This document shows positions 32,191 to 41,371 of a stretch of DNA of 64,000 bases, in pieces. Location: positions 186,001 to 250,000 of the forward strand of contig CAVUJG010000001.1 in assembly GCA_963741755.1 (NCBI GenBank), written 5' to 3'. How positions within the stretch are numbered: position 1 is the first letter of the stretch; every line of letters begins with the position of its first letter. The translations under genes and the position numbers were made by a program. A model generated the notes under the pieces. The model was not told the origin of the DNA. It worked only from the letters and a program-made list of their open reading frames with translations, and did no database searches. The DNA is from Sva-07 sp963741755. Its GTDB lineage: Bacteria > Actinomycetota > Acidimicrobiia > Acidimicrobiales > Ilumatobacteraceae.

Positions 32191-34581
32191 TCACCCGTCC
32201 GTTCGCTCGAGGATCGCCACCGGAAAGGCGTCGAGCAATGTCGCAACCATCACCGCCGCACCGCCGACAGCCCCGACGCCGTCGACGAGCACGTTTCGCC
32301 ATTCGCCCGGCGGCAACGCCACCGAGGTCTGGCCCCAGGCCGCTACCGTGCGCGTCGGAACGAGCGTGACGACATGCGCCACGCCGTCGGGTGCCGTGCG
32401 AGCGAATGCCAGCACCTTGTCGGCGTGGGCCCCGATGACGCCGAGCGGCGCATAGCCCGCCCGGGGACCGAACGCCGATGATCGGCGACGACGCAGAGCC
32501 AGCGTGCGCGTGATCACGACGGCCTTGGACGACTCGGGCTCGTCGCACGACCATGCACCCGGCCCGTCGAGGACACATGAAGATGCGACCAGCGCACGCC
32601 GCTCGTCCCAATCGGGTTCGACACGGTTGTCGGGGTCGACCAAGGAGTACGTGAACGACACCGTGCCCTGGTACAGATCGGGGACGCCCGGTGCGGTCAG
32701 TCGGATCGCCAACAGGCCCAACGAACGAGCCCACCCCGGCCGCATCGTGCGTCTGACGATGCCACCGAGCCCTTCGTCGCTCACGTCCTCGACGAGTTCG
32801 TCGGCGAGCCGATCGGCGAGTGCGCCCAGTGCCGCCTCGTATTCGGCGTCGGGTTCGGTCCACGACGTGTGGACCTCGGCCTCACGCGCCGACTTCACCA
32901 GGTACTCGGTCAGCCGGTCGGCCTCGAGAGGCCACGCCGTGACCGCCGTGTGCAGCGCGAGCGCGACCGTCGCCGCGTCCAACCCGTGATCATCGTGGTC
33001 TGCGAGCCAACCTCGTACGACGTCCGCCCAGTCGTCGGCGAACTCCGCGAGTGCGAGTGCCCGAGCGCGGACGCCCTCGGACCGCTTCGTGTCGTGGGTG
33101 GTGCCCGCCAGCAAGGTCGAGGGCATCAGCGTCTGCACCTCGCCATGGTGTTGGTGGAAGTCGTCGGTCGCCAACGCGAAGTCGCCCGGTGAACCCCCGA
33201 CCTCACACAGGGCCGGCGCTCGCAGGTACCGATAGAACGCGCGGTCCTCGGCACCCTTGGCCATCACGGGGCTCGTCAGTTGCTCCCACCGGGTGGCGAC
33301 GACCGGCTGGGCTCGGATCAACCGGACGACCGCTTCGATCGTGTCGACGAGATCGGAGCGAGCGGCACCGGCGCGTTCTCGCGCCCGATCGAGTTCGGCC
33401 ACCGACGCAGCGTCGTCGGGCAGATAGGTCCGATAGCGATGCACACCGATCGTGAGCTCGACGATGGCCTGGCGCACGAGGTCGAGGTCGCGACCGTGGT
33501 CGAGACGGTCGCCGACCAGGCGGACCAACCGGTCGAGGTCAGGTCGGAGCCCACCGGCAAGCACCTCACGTCGCGCCTGCTCTTCGACCTCGGCAAAGCT
33601 CCGATCGTCACCGGTGAGTTCGGTCCACAGCCGTGTGAGCGGAGCTTCGGCGGAGGGATCGAGCGCGGCGTGCTCGCTCACTCGGATGTGTTCGTACCCG
33701 GTGGTGCCGTCGACCGGCCACGACGGTGGCAACGTCTCGCCGGGTGCGAGGATCTTCTCGACGAGCAGCCAACGGTGGTCGCCGATCCGATGACGCAGAC
33801 CGGCAAGGTAGGCCTCTGGCTGAGCGAGACCGTCGACGTGGTCGACCCGAACACCGGCGAACGCGGGATGATCCGCGAGGCGAGCAGGGATCGTGTCGAT
33901 CGTCGAAGCGACGTCGGGGTGCTCCGCGCGTACGGCGACGAGGTCGTCGATGGTGAAGAAGCGCCTGACATTGCGGGCCGGGTCTCGCCACCATTGCAAC
34001 CGATAGTGCTGGCGTTCGACAGCGTCTGCGACATCGAGGTGCTCGGTGCCGGCGGCGAGCGGGAAGCGCAACGGTCCGTACCGCAGTTCGGCACCTCGAT
34101 CGCCCTCGCCGATCGACAACGCACCGGACGCCAGGCTCTCGTCGAGGCGATCGCCGAGCTTGGGGACGATCACCTTGCCGTCGGTCGCATCCCAATCGAT
34201 GTCGAACCATTGCGCACCGGGCGAGTCGGGCCCGTCGCGCAAGGTCTCCCACCAGCGACGGTTCAGGTGCGCTTCGGCGACCGACATGTGGTTGGGCACA
34301 TGATCGATGACCACGCCCAGCCCGTGGTCACGAGCCGCATCGAGCACGGCGAGCAATCCGACCTCCCCGCCGAATTCGGAGCGAACCTGTGTGTGGTCGA
34401 TGACGTCGTAGCCGTGGGCGCTGCCCGGGACCGCTTCCGCCACCGGCGAGAGATAGAGGTGACTGACGCCGAGCGTGACGAGATGATCGAGGATGCCGAT
34501 CGCGTCGGCGAAGCCGAACGACGGGGTGAGCTGGATGCGATAGGTGGCGATCAGCGCAGGATCGAATCGGTCGGACACCAT
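32191..34581 (-). CDS. treY: Maltooligosyltrehalose synthase TreY
   Basis: 796 residues from the ATG at 34581. GH13_26 signatures: IATYRIQLTPSFGFADAIGILDHLVTLGVSHLYLSPVAEAVPGSAHGYDVIDHTQVRSEFGG, GVVIDHVPNHMSV, FAGVRVDHVDGLAQPEAYL (nucleophile), WLLVEKILAPGETLP (acid) and AGTTHDTKRSEGVRARALAL. It turns the reducing end of maltodextrins into a trehalose unit, which TreZ (25503-27365) then releases. Together with the GlgE genes, two opposing trehalose routes are present. The gene is separated from the main glucan operon by about 5 kb and is on the other strand, so it is probably regulated separately. Confidence 0.93.
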   Translation of the reverse strand: MVSDRFDPALIATYRIQLTPSFGFADAIGILDHLVTLGVSHLYLSPVAEAVPGSAHGYDVIDHTQVRSEFGGEVGLLAVLDAARDHGLGVVIDHVPNHMSVAEAHLNRRWWETLRDGPDSPGAQWFDIDWDATDGKVIVPKLGDRLDESLASGALSIGEGDRGAELRYGPLRFPLAAGTEHLDVADAVERQHYRLQWWRDPARNVRRFFTIDDLVAVRAEHPDVASTIDTIPARLADHPAFAGVRVDHVDGLAQPEAYLAGLRHRIGDHRWLLVEKILAPGETLPPSWPVDGTTGYEHIRVSEHAALDPSAEAPLTRLWTELTGDDRSFAEVEEQARREVLAGGLRPDLDRLVRLVGDRLDHGRDLDLVRQAIVELTIGVHRYRTYLPDDAASVAELDRARERAGAARSDLVDTIEAVVRLIRAQPVVATRWEQLTSPVMAKGAEDRAFYRYLRAPALCEVGGSPGDFALATDDFHQHHGEVQTLMPSTLLAGTTHDTKRSEGVRARALALAEFADDWADVVRGWLADHDDHGLDAATVALALHTAVTAWPLEADRLTEYLVKSAREAEVHTSWTEPDAEYEAALGALADRLADELVEDVSDEGLGGIVRRTMRPGWARSLGLLAIRLTAPGVPDLYQGTVSFTYSLVDPDNRVEPDWDERRALVASSCVLDGPGAWSCDEPESSKAVVITRTLALRRRRSSAFGPRAGYAPLGVIGAHADKVLAFARTAPDGVAHVVTLVPTRTVAAWGQTSVALPPGEWRNVLVDGVGAVGGAAVMVATLLDAFPVAILERTDG

Positions 34582-34656
34582 CGTTGTGTACCCCCAACGG
34601 CGGGCGGTCACTCCATGCAGGAACCCATCGCCCGATCCTCGCTCTCGTAGGGCGGT

Positions 34657-35862
34657 TCAGGCGAGGGCGGTGACGGCGGCGCCCATCAGGTCGACGAAGT
34701 TGTCGGCATAGAAGCGCTGGCGGACATCTTCGGAGCGGTCGCCGAGGCTCTTCTCGAAACGTTCGAACGGGCGACGGCCGCCTTCGACGTGCGGGTAGTC
34801 GGTGTTGAACAGCAGCACGTTCGGGCCGATCTGGTCGGTGACCCAACCGATGTCCTCGGTCGGATACGGCGTGACACGCACCTGACGTTCGACGTACTCG
34901 CCCGGTCGCAGCGACAGCTTCTGGAGGCGTTCCTCGTGGCGGGTGAATGCATCGACCGCCGACTCCATCTGCTTCATCCAGCTCGGCACCCAGCTGCAGC
35001 CCTGCTCGATCACTCCGACTCGCAGGTCCGGGAACCGTTCCAGAACGCCGTCGAAGATCAAGGTCGCGAGCGTCTGCATGGGCGGGAACGGGATCGCCAT
35101 GTAGTCGACCGAGCGGAAGTTCTCCTCGCCGCCGTGGAAGTCGGTCGGGATCGGCAGGCCGTTGTCGAAGTAGGAGCGGTCGATCAGGTCGCCGGTGCCG
35201 CCGACGTGGAACACGACAGGGATGCCCGCCTCTTCGGCCTGCCGCCACACCGGATCGAGGGCGATGTGTGACGGTGAGTGTCCGGCCGGACATCCCGATG
35301 CCACGAGCAGCGCAGCGGCGCCCATCTCGATCGCCTCGGCAGCCATGGCCCCGGCCCGCTCGAAATCGACCAGCGGGACATAGCACGTGGCCAACAGCCG
35401 GGGATCGACCGAGCAGAACTCGATCATCCCGCGATTGTGGGCACGCGCGGTGCCGTACGCGAGGTCGAGGTCGGGCTGGTGCTCCCACTGGTAGAGACGG
35501 CTGTTGTGGAAGGTGTTGAACAACAATTGGCTCTGCACGCCGATGAAGTCGAGCACGCGGGGGCGATCCTCGGCCAGGAACGAACCGGTTGCTGCGAAGT
35601 TCTTGCGGTTCATCACGTCGACGTCCTCGTTGGCGAGGAACTCGTCGGTGCGGTGTCGTTCGGCGAGCCGAGCGAAGACCTCGTCGATGCGATCCTGGTC
35701 GCCACCGTGCTCGCCGTCGCCGGTCTGGACGAGCTCGTTGGCGTAACCAGGCCGTTCGATGCGGTCACGAATGTCCGGATCGGCGTGGTCGCGCAGCCAG
35801 TTCGGCGGCTCCATGATGTGCGCGTCGGCGTCGTGGACGACCCGGTCGGAGATGTAGGCCAT
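34657..35862 (-). CDS. Amidohydrolase 2 family protein
   Basis: 401 residues from the ATG at 35862. TIM-barrel amidohydrolase features: VVHDADAHIMEPPNWL (the DxHxxE/H variant at the first strand), PVVFHVGG (metal or substrate His), EQGCSWVPSW and the C-terminal LLFNTDYPHVEGG with conserved Asp. These proteins include decarboxylases and hydrolases of aromatic or small carboxylic substrates. I cannot say which. It is divergent from the DEAD-box helicase gene, 67 bases apart, with no recognisable promoter boxes. Confidence 0.82.
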   Translation of the reverse strand: MAYISDRVVHDADAHIMEPPNWLRDHADPDIRDRIERPGYANELVQTGDGEHGGDQDRIDEVFARLAERHRTDEFLANEDVDVMNRKNFAATGSFLAEDRPRVLDFIGVQSQLLFNTFHNSRLYQWEHQPDLDLAYGTARAHNRGMIEFCSVDPRLLATCYVPLVDFERAGAMAAEAIEMGAAALLVASGCPAGHSPSHIALDPVWRQAEEAGIPVVFHVGGTGDLIDRSYFDNGLPIPTDFHGGEENFRSVDYMAIPFPPMQTLATLIFDGVLERFPDLRVGVIEQGCSWVPSWMKQMESAVDAFTRHEERLQKLSLRPGEYVERQVRVTPYPTEDIGWVTDQIGPNVLLFNTDYPHVEGGRRPFERFEKSLGDRSEDVRQRFYADNFVDLMGAAVTALA

Positions 35863-35929
35863 GGAACATTCTGTTCGATCCGGCGCGGTCTGTTCGTATC
35901 GTTGTCCAATTCCCCACCTGGAGCACGCG

Positions 35930-37699
35930 ATGAACGACGACCCGACCGACGACGCCACGAACACCGACGACGCAGCGAACACCGAACTCCCCGAGACGGC
36001 GGGTGACGAAACGGAGACACTCGAGAACGGCTTCGCCACGCTCGGATTGCGCGACGAACTGCTGACCGCCCTCGACGATCTCGGCTACGAGGAGCCCACG
36101 CCGATCCAGCGCGAGACCATTCCGATCCTGCTCACCGGGCGCGACCTGCTCGGACAGGCCGCCACCGGCACCGGCAAGACCGCGGCATTCGCGCTCCCCG
36201 CACTCCAGATGATCGACGCGTCGCGCCGGGTGCCGCAGGTGCTGGTACTGGTACCCACCCGCGAACTCGCCGTGCAGGTCAGCGAGGCGATGTTCAAGTA
36301 CGGCCGCGAACTCGGGATCAAAGTGGTACCCGTGTTCGGCGGCCAGCCGATCCAGCGCCAGCTCCAAGCGCTCGACCGTGGCGTTCACGTCGTGGTCGCA
36401 ACCCCAGGACGTGCGCTCGACCACATCGGTCGCGGCTCGCTCGGCCTCGATGCGATCCAGACGGTGATCCTCGACGAGGCCGACGAGATGCTCGACATGG
36501 GTTTCACCGACGACATCGAGTCGATCCTGGAGAGCACGCCCGACGACCGCCAGACCGTGCTGTTCTCCGCCACGATGCCGTCGCGCATCACCTCGATCGC
36601 GAAGCGATACCAACGCAATCCGGAACGGATCACGATCGGACGCGCCGGCTCCGACCCCGATGCGAAGGTGCTCGTGCGCCAGACCGTCTACGTGGTCCAG
36701 CGGGCCCACAAACCGTCGGCACTCGGGCGCATCCTCGACATCGAGGCACCGAAGGCGGCGCTCGTGTTCTGCCGCACCCGCACCGAGGTCGACCAGTTGA
36801 CCGAGACGATGAACGCTCGCGGCTACCGCGCCGAAGCGCTGCACGGCGGTATGGACCAGGCGCAGCGCGATCGTGTGATGTCGCGGCTGCGCGACGGCAC
36901 CGCCGAACTGCTCGTCGCCACCGACGTCGCCGCTCGCGGCCTCGACGTCGACACGCTCACCCACGTCGTCAACTACGACGTGCCGTCGGCCGCGGAGAGC
37001 TACGTCCACCGCATTGGTCGCGTCGGACGCGCAGGACGCGAAGGCGTCGCCATCACGCTGGCCGAGCCCCGCGAACGCCGCGGGCTGGAGAACATCGAGC
37101 GTCTGACCAAGCAGAAGTTCGAGATCGCCAAGGTACCGACCGTCTCCGACCTGCGTATCCGCCAGATCGAGATGACGGTCAACGCCGTTCGCGAGGCGCT
37201 CACCGCCGTCGACCTCGAGGACTTCACCACCGTGCTGCACGCCTTGGAGGGTGAGGACAGCGACCGCAACATCGCACTGGCGGCGATCAAACTGGTGCAC
37301 GAATCTCGCGGTGCCACGATCGACGAACTCGAGATCCCCGATGCGTCCGACCGCCTGCGCGGCAAGTCGTCGGACGGCAAGAAGAAGTTCGACAAGAAGG
37401 CGCCACGCAACGCCGGCGAAAAGGACCGCGGCGGAAACAAGGGCCAGCGTTCGGGCGGGGCAGGCACCGCCTTCGTCCACGTGAGTCTCGGCCGCAAGGC
37501 GGGCGTCCGCCCTGGCGACCTCGTCGGAGCGATCGCCAACGAGACGGGCCTGGTCGGACGAGAGATCGGACCGATCCGGATCTCCGAGGCGTACTCCGTC
37601 GTCGGTGTTCCCGAGGCGTCGGTCGAACACGTCATCGACACGATGCAGTCGACCACGATGCGCGGCAAGCGAGCTCGGGTCCGCCGCTTCGTCGAGTGA
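35930..37699 (+). CDS. DEAD-box RNA helicase (DeaD/CsdA type)
   Basis: 589 residues from the ATG at 35930, preceded by GGAG. Acidic disordered N-terminus, then Q-motif (GYEEPTPIQ), Walker A AATGTGKTAAF, PTRELA, ATPGR, DEAD in ILDEADEML, SAT, and helicase C motifs VFCRT, ATDVAARGLD and YVHRIGRVGRAG. A Lys/Gly-rich linker (residues about 495-525) leads to a DbpA-like RRM (FVHVSLGRKAGVRPGDLVGAIANETGL). Such proteins remodel rRNA and mRNA structure, especially in the cold. The ATG choice is supported by the spacing of the ribosome-binding site and the acidic tail start. Confidence 0.92.
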   Translation: MNDDPTDDATNTDDAANTELPETAGDETETLENGFATLGLRDELLTALDDLGYEEPTPIQRETIPILLTGRDLLGQAATGTGKTAAFALPALQMIDASRRVPQVLVLVPTRELAVQVSEAMFKYGRELGIKVVPVFGGQPIQRQLQALDRGVHVVVATPGRALDHIGRGSLGLDAIQTVILDEADEMLDMGFTDDIESILESTPDDRQTVLFSATMPSRITSIAKRYQRNPERITIGRAGSDPDAKVLVRQTVYVVQRAHKPSALGRILDIEAPKAALVFCRTRTEVDQLTETMNARGYRAEALHGGMDQAQRDRVMSRLRDGTAELLVATDVAARGLDVDTLTHVVNYDVPSAAESYVHRIGRVGRAGREGVAITLAEPRERRGLENIERLTKQKFEIAKVPTVSDLRIRQIEMTVNAVREALTAVDLEDFTTVLHALEGEDSDRNIALAAIKLVHESRGATIDELEIPDASDRLRGKSSDGKKKFDKKAPRNAGEKDRGGNKGQRSGGAGTAFVHVSLGRKAGVRPGDLVGAIANETGLVGREIGPIRISEAYSVVGVPEASVEHVIDTMQSTTMRGKRARVRRFVE

Positions 37700-37733
37700 T
37701 CGTCACGCAACGGCCAGCGGGCACGGTCACCTC

Positions 37734-37758
37734 GTTTCGTCGGCGGGCCAGCCGGGAA
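37734..37758 (+). promoter_or_regulatory. Stress-sigma-like promoter of the LuxR-type regulator
   Basis: GTTT (37734-37737), 16 bases, GGGAA (37754-37758), ten bases before the ATG at 37769. It differs by one base at -10 from the GGGTA boxes of the neighbouring stress genes. Confidence 0.4.
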
Positions 37759-37768
37759 CGGTGCCGGA

Positions 37769-38413
37769 ATGGCCAACCCTGACGCTCCGATCAAGATCGC
37801 CCTGGTCAACGACTACCAGATCATCGTCGAGGGCCTGAGGGTCATGCTCGAACCGTTCGCCGATCGCATCCGTGTGGTGGAGACGATCACCGGTGACACC
37901 CCGGACGGATCGTGTGACATCGCGCTGTTCGACACGTTTGCAGGCCGCCGCCACGCCCTCGGCCGAGTGCGCGAGATGCTTGCGGACCGTGATATCGGCA
38001 AGGTCGTGTTGTACACCTGGGATGCCCCCGCAGCGTTCCTCGATGACGCCACCGCCGTCCAAGTCGATGGGGTGATTCTCAAGTCCGACACCGGCGTCCG
38101 GCTCGTGGAGGCTCTCGAACGTGTCCACCGGGGCGAGCCGGTCGGGATCGACGAGGCCACGAACGACGAGGCAGCGACCGTGCTGTCGGAACGCGAGCGC
38201 GAGGTACTGGCGCTGCTCGCGCAGGGTGCGTCGAACCGCGAGATCGCCTCCGAGCTCTACTTGTCGATCGACACGGTCAAGACCCACGTCCGCCATCTCT
38301 TCAGCAAGCTCGAAGTCACCAATCGAACCCGGGCGGCGCTGGAGGCCGAGCGTTTCGGCGTGGCGCCGCCGGTCGCACGTCTGCACGCTCGCTCCGCCAG
38401 GCGCAGCGCCTGA
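37769..38413 (+). CDS. LuxR-type response regulator
   Basis: 214 residues. Receiver-like domain (IKIALVNDYQIIVEGLRVMLEPF; phosphorylation-site-like Asp in CDIALFDTFAG; VDGVILKSD carrying the conserved Lys) followed by a LuxR HTH: LSEREREVLALLAQGASNREIASELYLSIDTVKTHVRHLFSKLEVTNRTRAALEA. The receiver has ND instead of the usual DD pair near the N-terminus, so phosphorylation may be atypical. No histidine kinase gene is adjacent. It stands at the left edge of the stress region and carries a stress-type promoter candidate. Confidence 0.85.
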   Translation: MANPDAPIKIALVNDYQIIVEGLRVMLEPFADRIRVVETITGDTPDGSCDIALFDTFAGRRHALGRVREMLADRDIGKVVLYTWDAPAAFLDDATAVQVDGVILKSDTGVRLVEALERVHRGEPVGIDEATNDEAATVLSEREREVLALLAQGASNREIASELYLSIDTVKTHVRHLFSKLEVTNRTRAALEAERFGVAPPVARLHARSARRSA

Positions 38414-38429
38414 CGGTCAGTCCCCAACG

Positions 38430-38993
38430 TCATTCCCCAACGAGGTACTCGACCACCCTGATCGATCCGGAGTCCGACACCTCAAATACCAGCGGCGGCC
38501 GCTGCAAGTTGAGTTCGGCGACTCGCTGCACCATCGTCGACGGACTGGATCCGCTCTGCAGGCGATCCGCCATCTTCGGCTCGTCGAGCGAGTCCGGCAG
38601 CATCACCGCATCGACCTCCATGGCCTGCAACACGTCGAGCATCGCCGTCAACGCCGGCACGGTCGCGAGCCACGCTGTTGCTCCGACTCCTGCTGCTTCG
38701 AACTCGCGCAGCTGGGCAACCAGGTGCTCGCGGTCGGACCCGTCGAGGTCGTCGGCGGTCACTGGGCCCTGAGGATGCGGATGGTCGGTCCACCGCTCGT
38801 GCGATCGGTCGTACAGAACGACGTCGAACCCGTGGGTCGCCGCGAGCTCGCTCGCCACCTGGCGAACGCGGGCAAGCGCGTCGTCTGACTCGTCGGTTGC
38901 GATCGCCAGGCGGCGCACCTGCTCGATCGCAGTCTGCGAGCGCGTCGGAGCCTGGTCGGACGCCGAGCGGTTCGAATGGTCGCCATCTTCCAT
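38430..38993 (-). CDS. Conserved-looking hypothetical protein with strong stress-type promoter
   Basis: 187 residues from the ATG at 38993. After a short disordered start, residues 20-130 read as an alternating alpha/beta fold: VRRLAIATDESDDALARVRQVASELAATHGFDVVLYDRSHERW, then VDAVMLPDSLDEPKMADRLQ. This pattern resembles a UspA-like or Rossmann-like domain, but no clear family motif (for example GxxGxxxxx(S/T)) is present, so I leave function open. The promoter at 39004-39028 is one of the best stress-sigma matches and lies so close that the mRNA would be nearly leaderless. Confidence 0.6.
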   Translation of the reverse strand: MEDGDHSNRSASDQAPTRSQTAIEQVRRLAIATDESDDALARVRQVASELAATHGFDVVLYDRSHERWTDHPHPQGPVTADDLDGSDREHLVAQLREFEAAGVGATAWLATVPALTAMLDVLQAMEVDAVMLPDSLDEPKMADRLQSGSSPSTMVQRVAELNLQRPPLVFEVSDSGSIRVVEYLVGE

Positions 38994-39003
38994 GGCGGCG
39001 CGC

Positions 39004-39028
39004 TACCCCGTCAACGATCCGATCAAAC
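39004..39028 (-). promoter_or_regulatory. Stress-sigma promoter (minus strand)
   Basis: Read on the minus strand: GTTT (39028-39025), 16 bases, GGGTA (39008-39004). The -10 ends 10 bases before the ATG at 38993. Confidence 0.65.
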
Positions 39029-39044
39029 GGCACCCCCGGCGCAC

Positions 39045-39080
39045 GTTTCGCACGGGCGGGGAGTTTCGCACGGGCGGGGA
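39045..39080 (+). repeat. 18-bp tandem duplication covering the -35 region
   Basis: Two perfect consecutive copies of GTTTCGCACGGGCGGGGA (39045-39062 and 39063-39080). The second copy supplies the GTTT box and spacer of the promoter at 39063-39087. Confidence 0.85.
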
Positions 39081-39087
39081 GGGGGTA
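39063..39087 (+). promoter_or_regulatory. Stress-sigma promoter of the membrane-stress operon
   Basis: GTTT (39063-39066), 16 bases, GGGTA (39083-39087), ten bases before the ATG at 39098. It would drive the small membrane protein, the phospholipase-D-type synthase, MscS and DUF2254 genes. Confidence 0.65.
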
Positions 39088-39097
39088 CTCGGGTCGC

Positions 39098-39241
39098 ATG
39101 GCATTTCTTCTCTGGCTGCTGGCTGTCGTTCTCGTGATCGCCGGCATCGTCGCAATCGTTCGCAAGGAGTGGATCTACGGGATCGTGCTCATCGTCCTCG
39201 GATTCCTCATCGGCCCGGGTGGCGTATCGATCTTCACCTGA
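39098..39241 (+). CDS. 47-residue hydrophobic membrane protein with GPGG motif
   Basis: Two membrane segments (MAFLLWLLAVVLVIAGIVAIV and WIYGIVLIVLGFLI) joined by a short basic turn (RKE), ending in GPGGVSIFT. Small actinobacterial membrane proteins with a C-terminal GPGG(Y/V)SI motif are common, but their role is unknown. It lies directly under a stress-type promoter, and the phospholipase-D-like gene starts 13 bases after its stop, so they are cotranscribed. Confidence 0.65.
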   Translation: MAFLLWLLAVVLVIAGIVAIVRKEWIYGIVLIVLGFLIGPGGVSIFT

Positions 39242-39254
39242 GACGAGACCTGAC

Positions 39255-40451
39255 ATGACGGGCGACGACACGCGAACGACCTCCACGCAGCCGACCTCCG
39301 TTGAGTGGCGCGACCGGCTGCACTCGGTGCTCGGCATTCCCTCAACCGACGGGAACAGCGTCGAGGTGCTGCGCAACGGCGTCCAGATCTTCCCGGCGAT
39401 GCTCGACGCGATCGACAACGCCGAGCAGACCGTCGATCTCGTGACGTTCGTGTACTGGCAGGGTGACATCGCACAGCGTTTCGCTCATTCCCTCGCGAAC
39501 GCCGCCCGCCGGGGCTGCCGTGTCCGTGTGCTCCTCGACGCCGTCGGCGCCCGCAAGATGCGCGACGAACTCCTCACCGAGATGTCCGACGCCGGCTGCG
39601 ACGTCCGGTGGTTCCGGCCGGTCTCCGGTTCCTCTGCTGAGATCGGCGGCGTCAATCATCGGACTCACCGCAAGATCCTGGTGAGCGACTCCCGAGTCGG
39701 TTTCACCGGCGGCGTCGGGATCGCCGACGAGTGGGACGGCGATGCCCGTGACGAGACCGAGTGGCGCGACACGCATCTTCGCATCGAAGGCCCGGCGGTC
39801 GCTGGGCTCCAGGCGGGTTTCCTCGACAACTGGGCCGATCAGAACGACGACGGCTTCGACCCGTCAGACGAGCGCCTCGTGGCCCAAGACCACGTCGGTG
39901 ATTCAGCGATGTCGGTCGTTCGAGGCTCGGCGGAGACCGGCGCCAGCGAGATCTGGCGATTGATGCTCACGCTGGTCACGTGCGCGCAGCACCAGGTGAA
40001 CCTTGCAACGGCGTACTTCAACCCGGACGAACGACTGTGTCAGGCGCTCGCGGATGCCGTTGATCGAGGCGTGACGGTCACGGTGCTCGTGCCCGGGTCA
40101 CATGCCGACAAGCGCTTCGTTCAACTTTCGGGCGAAGCGACCTACGAACGACTGCTCGACGCCGGAGTGGACATTCTCACCTACGAGACCTCGATGATGC
40201 ACGCCAAGGTCATCACGGTTGACGGTGCGGTCGCCACGGTCGGGTCGGCGAACATCAACCAGCGATCGACGCAGTACGACGAGGAGACCAACGTCATCAT
40301 CTTCGATCCAGACGTGGTCGACATCCTCGACGCCCATCTTCGTGACGACCTTCGCTCGAGCCGCGCGCTCGACCCGGCCGATTGGGCCGACCGCGGCCTC
40401 GTGCAGCGCGCCGCCGAGAAGGCGTCCGAGGTCGTCAGCGGATGGTTGTGA
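39255..40451 (+). CDS. Phospholipase D family protein, cardiolipin synthase-like
   Basis: 398 residues from the ATG at 39255. Two HKD motifs are intact: NHRTHRKILVSDSRVGFTGG and MMHAKVITVDGAVATVGSANIN, with Ser/Gly-rich follow-up as in cardiolipin synthases. There is no N-terminal membrane helix, unlike classic ClsA; ClsB/YbhO-type proteins also lack it. It probably transfers phosphatidyl groups at the inner membrane face. Its stop overlaps the next MscS gene by ten bases, so it is part of a stress-promoted membrane-protection operon. Confidence 0.85.
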   Translation: MTGDDTRTTSTQPTSVEWRDRLHSVLGIPSTDGNSVEVLRNGVQIFPAMLDAIDNAEQTVDLVTFVYWQGDIAQRFAHSLANAARRGCRVRVLLDAVGARKMRDELLTEMSDAGCDVRWFRPVSGSSAEIGGVNHRTHRKILVSDSRVGFTGGVGIADEWDGDARDETEWRDTHLRIEGPAVAGLQAGFLDNWADQNDDGFDPSDERLVAQDHVGDSAMSVVRGSAETGASEIWRLMLTLVTCAQHQVNLATAYFNPDERLCQALADAVDRGVTVTVLVPGSHADKRFVQLSGEATYERLLDAGVDILTYETSMMHAKVITVDGAVATVGSANINQRSTQYDEETNVIIFDPDVVDILDAHLRDDLRSSRALDPADWADRGLVQRAAEKASEVVSGWL

Positions 40452-41371
40452 CCTGGCTCCTCGCGCAACCGTCGGCGGACGAGGAGATCGAGGAGTCGGC
40501 CCAATCGTTGTGGGACACGACGGTCGAAGCCGTGCCGCGCGTCGCGGTCGCGGTTGGAATCGTCGTGATCGGCTGGCTGTTGTCGCGGGGGCTGCGATGG
40601 CTCCTGCGCAGGTACTTCTCCAGGCGTCAGACCCCGAGCTTCGCTGCGGTGATGAGCAAGCTCGGCGGGTGGCTGCTCCTGGTCGTGATCGTGTTGCTGG
40701 CGATCGCGATCACCTTTCCATCGGTGAAGCCCGTCGACCTCCTCGCCGGACTCGGCTTCTTCTCGGTTGCGGTCGGGTTCGCATTCCAGGACATCCTCGA
40801 GAACACGCTCGCCGGGGTGTTGCTCCTGTTCCGGCAACCATTCCGCGCCGGTGACCAGATCGAGGTGCTCGACCGCTCCGGGACGGTGGATGGGATCACG
40901 ATTCGCGAGACTCGGATCACCACCTTCGACGGAGAACTGGTGATCATTCCGAACCGCGACGTCTACAAGAACGTGATCCTCGTGACCACCCACGGGCCGC
41001 GTCTTCGACAGCATTTCACCGTTGGCATCGCCTACGAGAACGATCCGGTCGAGGCGACGATCGTCATCGCCGACGCCTTGGCTACCACCGAGGGCATCGA
41101 TCTCGATCCAGAGCCCTTCGCACTCGTCCGCCAGCTCGGCGTGTCGACGGTCGACATCGATGCGTACTTCTGGTCGGACCCCCGGCGGCGGGGCGCAATC
41201 GGCACGCTCGATCGTGCGATCACGAACGTCAAGGTGGCACTCGACGAGCACGGCATCGAGATGCCTGCCGAGATCATCGCACTCCAGGCCACTCCGAGCT
41301 TTCACGCGGCACTGCAGGACTCCGGCGAGATCACCCCCGCCGGCAATCTGCGCCGGTCCGCGGAATCATGA
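40442..41371 (+). CDS. MscS-family mechanosensitive channel
   Basis: 309 residues from the ATG at 40442, overlapping the previous gene. Membrane helices at about residues 30-50 and 75-95, then a pore helix and beta domain: LLAGLGFFSVAVGFAFQDILENTLAGVLLLFRQPFRAGDQIEVLDRSGTVDGITIRETRITTFDGELVIIPNRDVYKNVI. It is a second MscS homologue beside the one at 12947. Its ATGA overlap with the DUF2254 gene and shared promoter at 39063 place it in the stress operon. Confidence 0.88.
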   Translation: MVVTWLLAQPSADEEIEESAQSLWDTTVEAVPRVAVAVGIVVIGWLLSRGLRWLLRRYFSRRQTPSFAAVMSKLGGWLLLVVIVLLAIAITFPSVKPVDLLAGLGFFSVAVGFAFQDILENTLAGVLLLFRQPFRAGDQIEVLDRSGTVDGITIRETRITTFDGELVIIPNRDVYKNVILVTTHGPRLRQHFTVGIAYENDPVEATIVIADALATTEGIDLDPEPFALVRQLGVSTVDIDAYFWSDPRRRGAIGTLDRAITNVKVALDEHGIEMPAEIIALQATPSFHAALQDSGEITPAGNLRRSAES

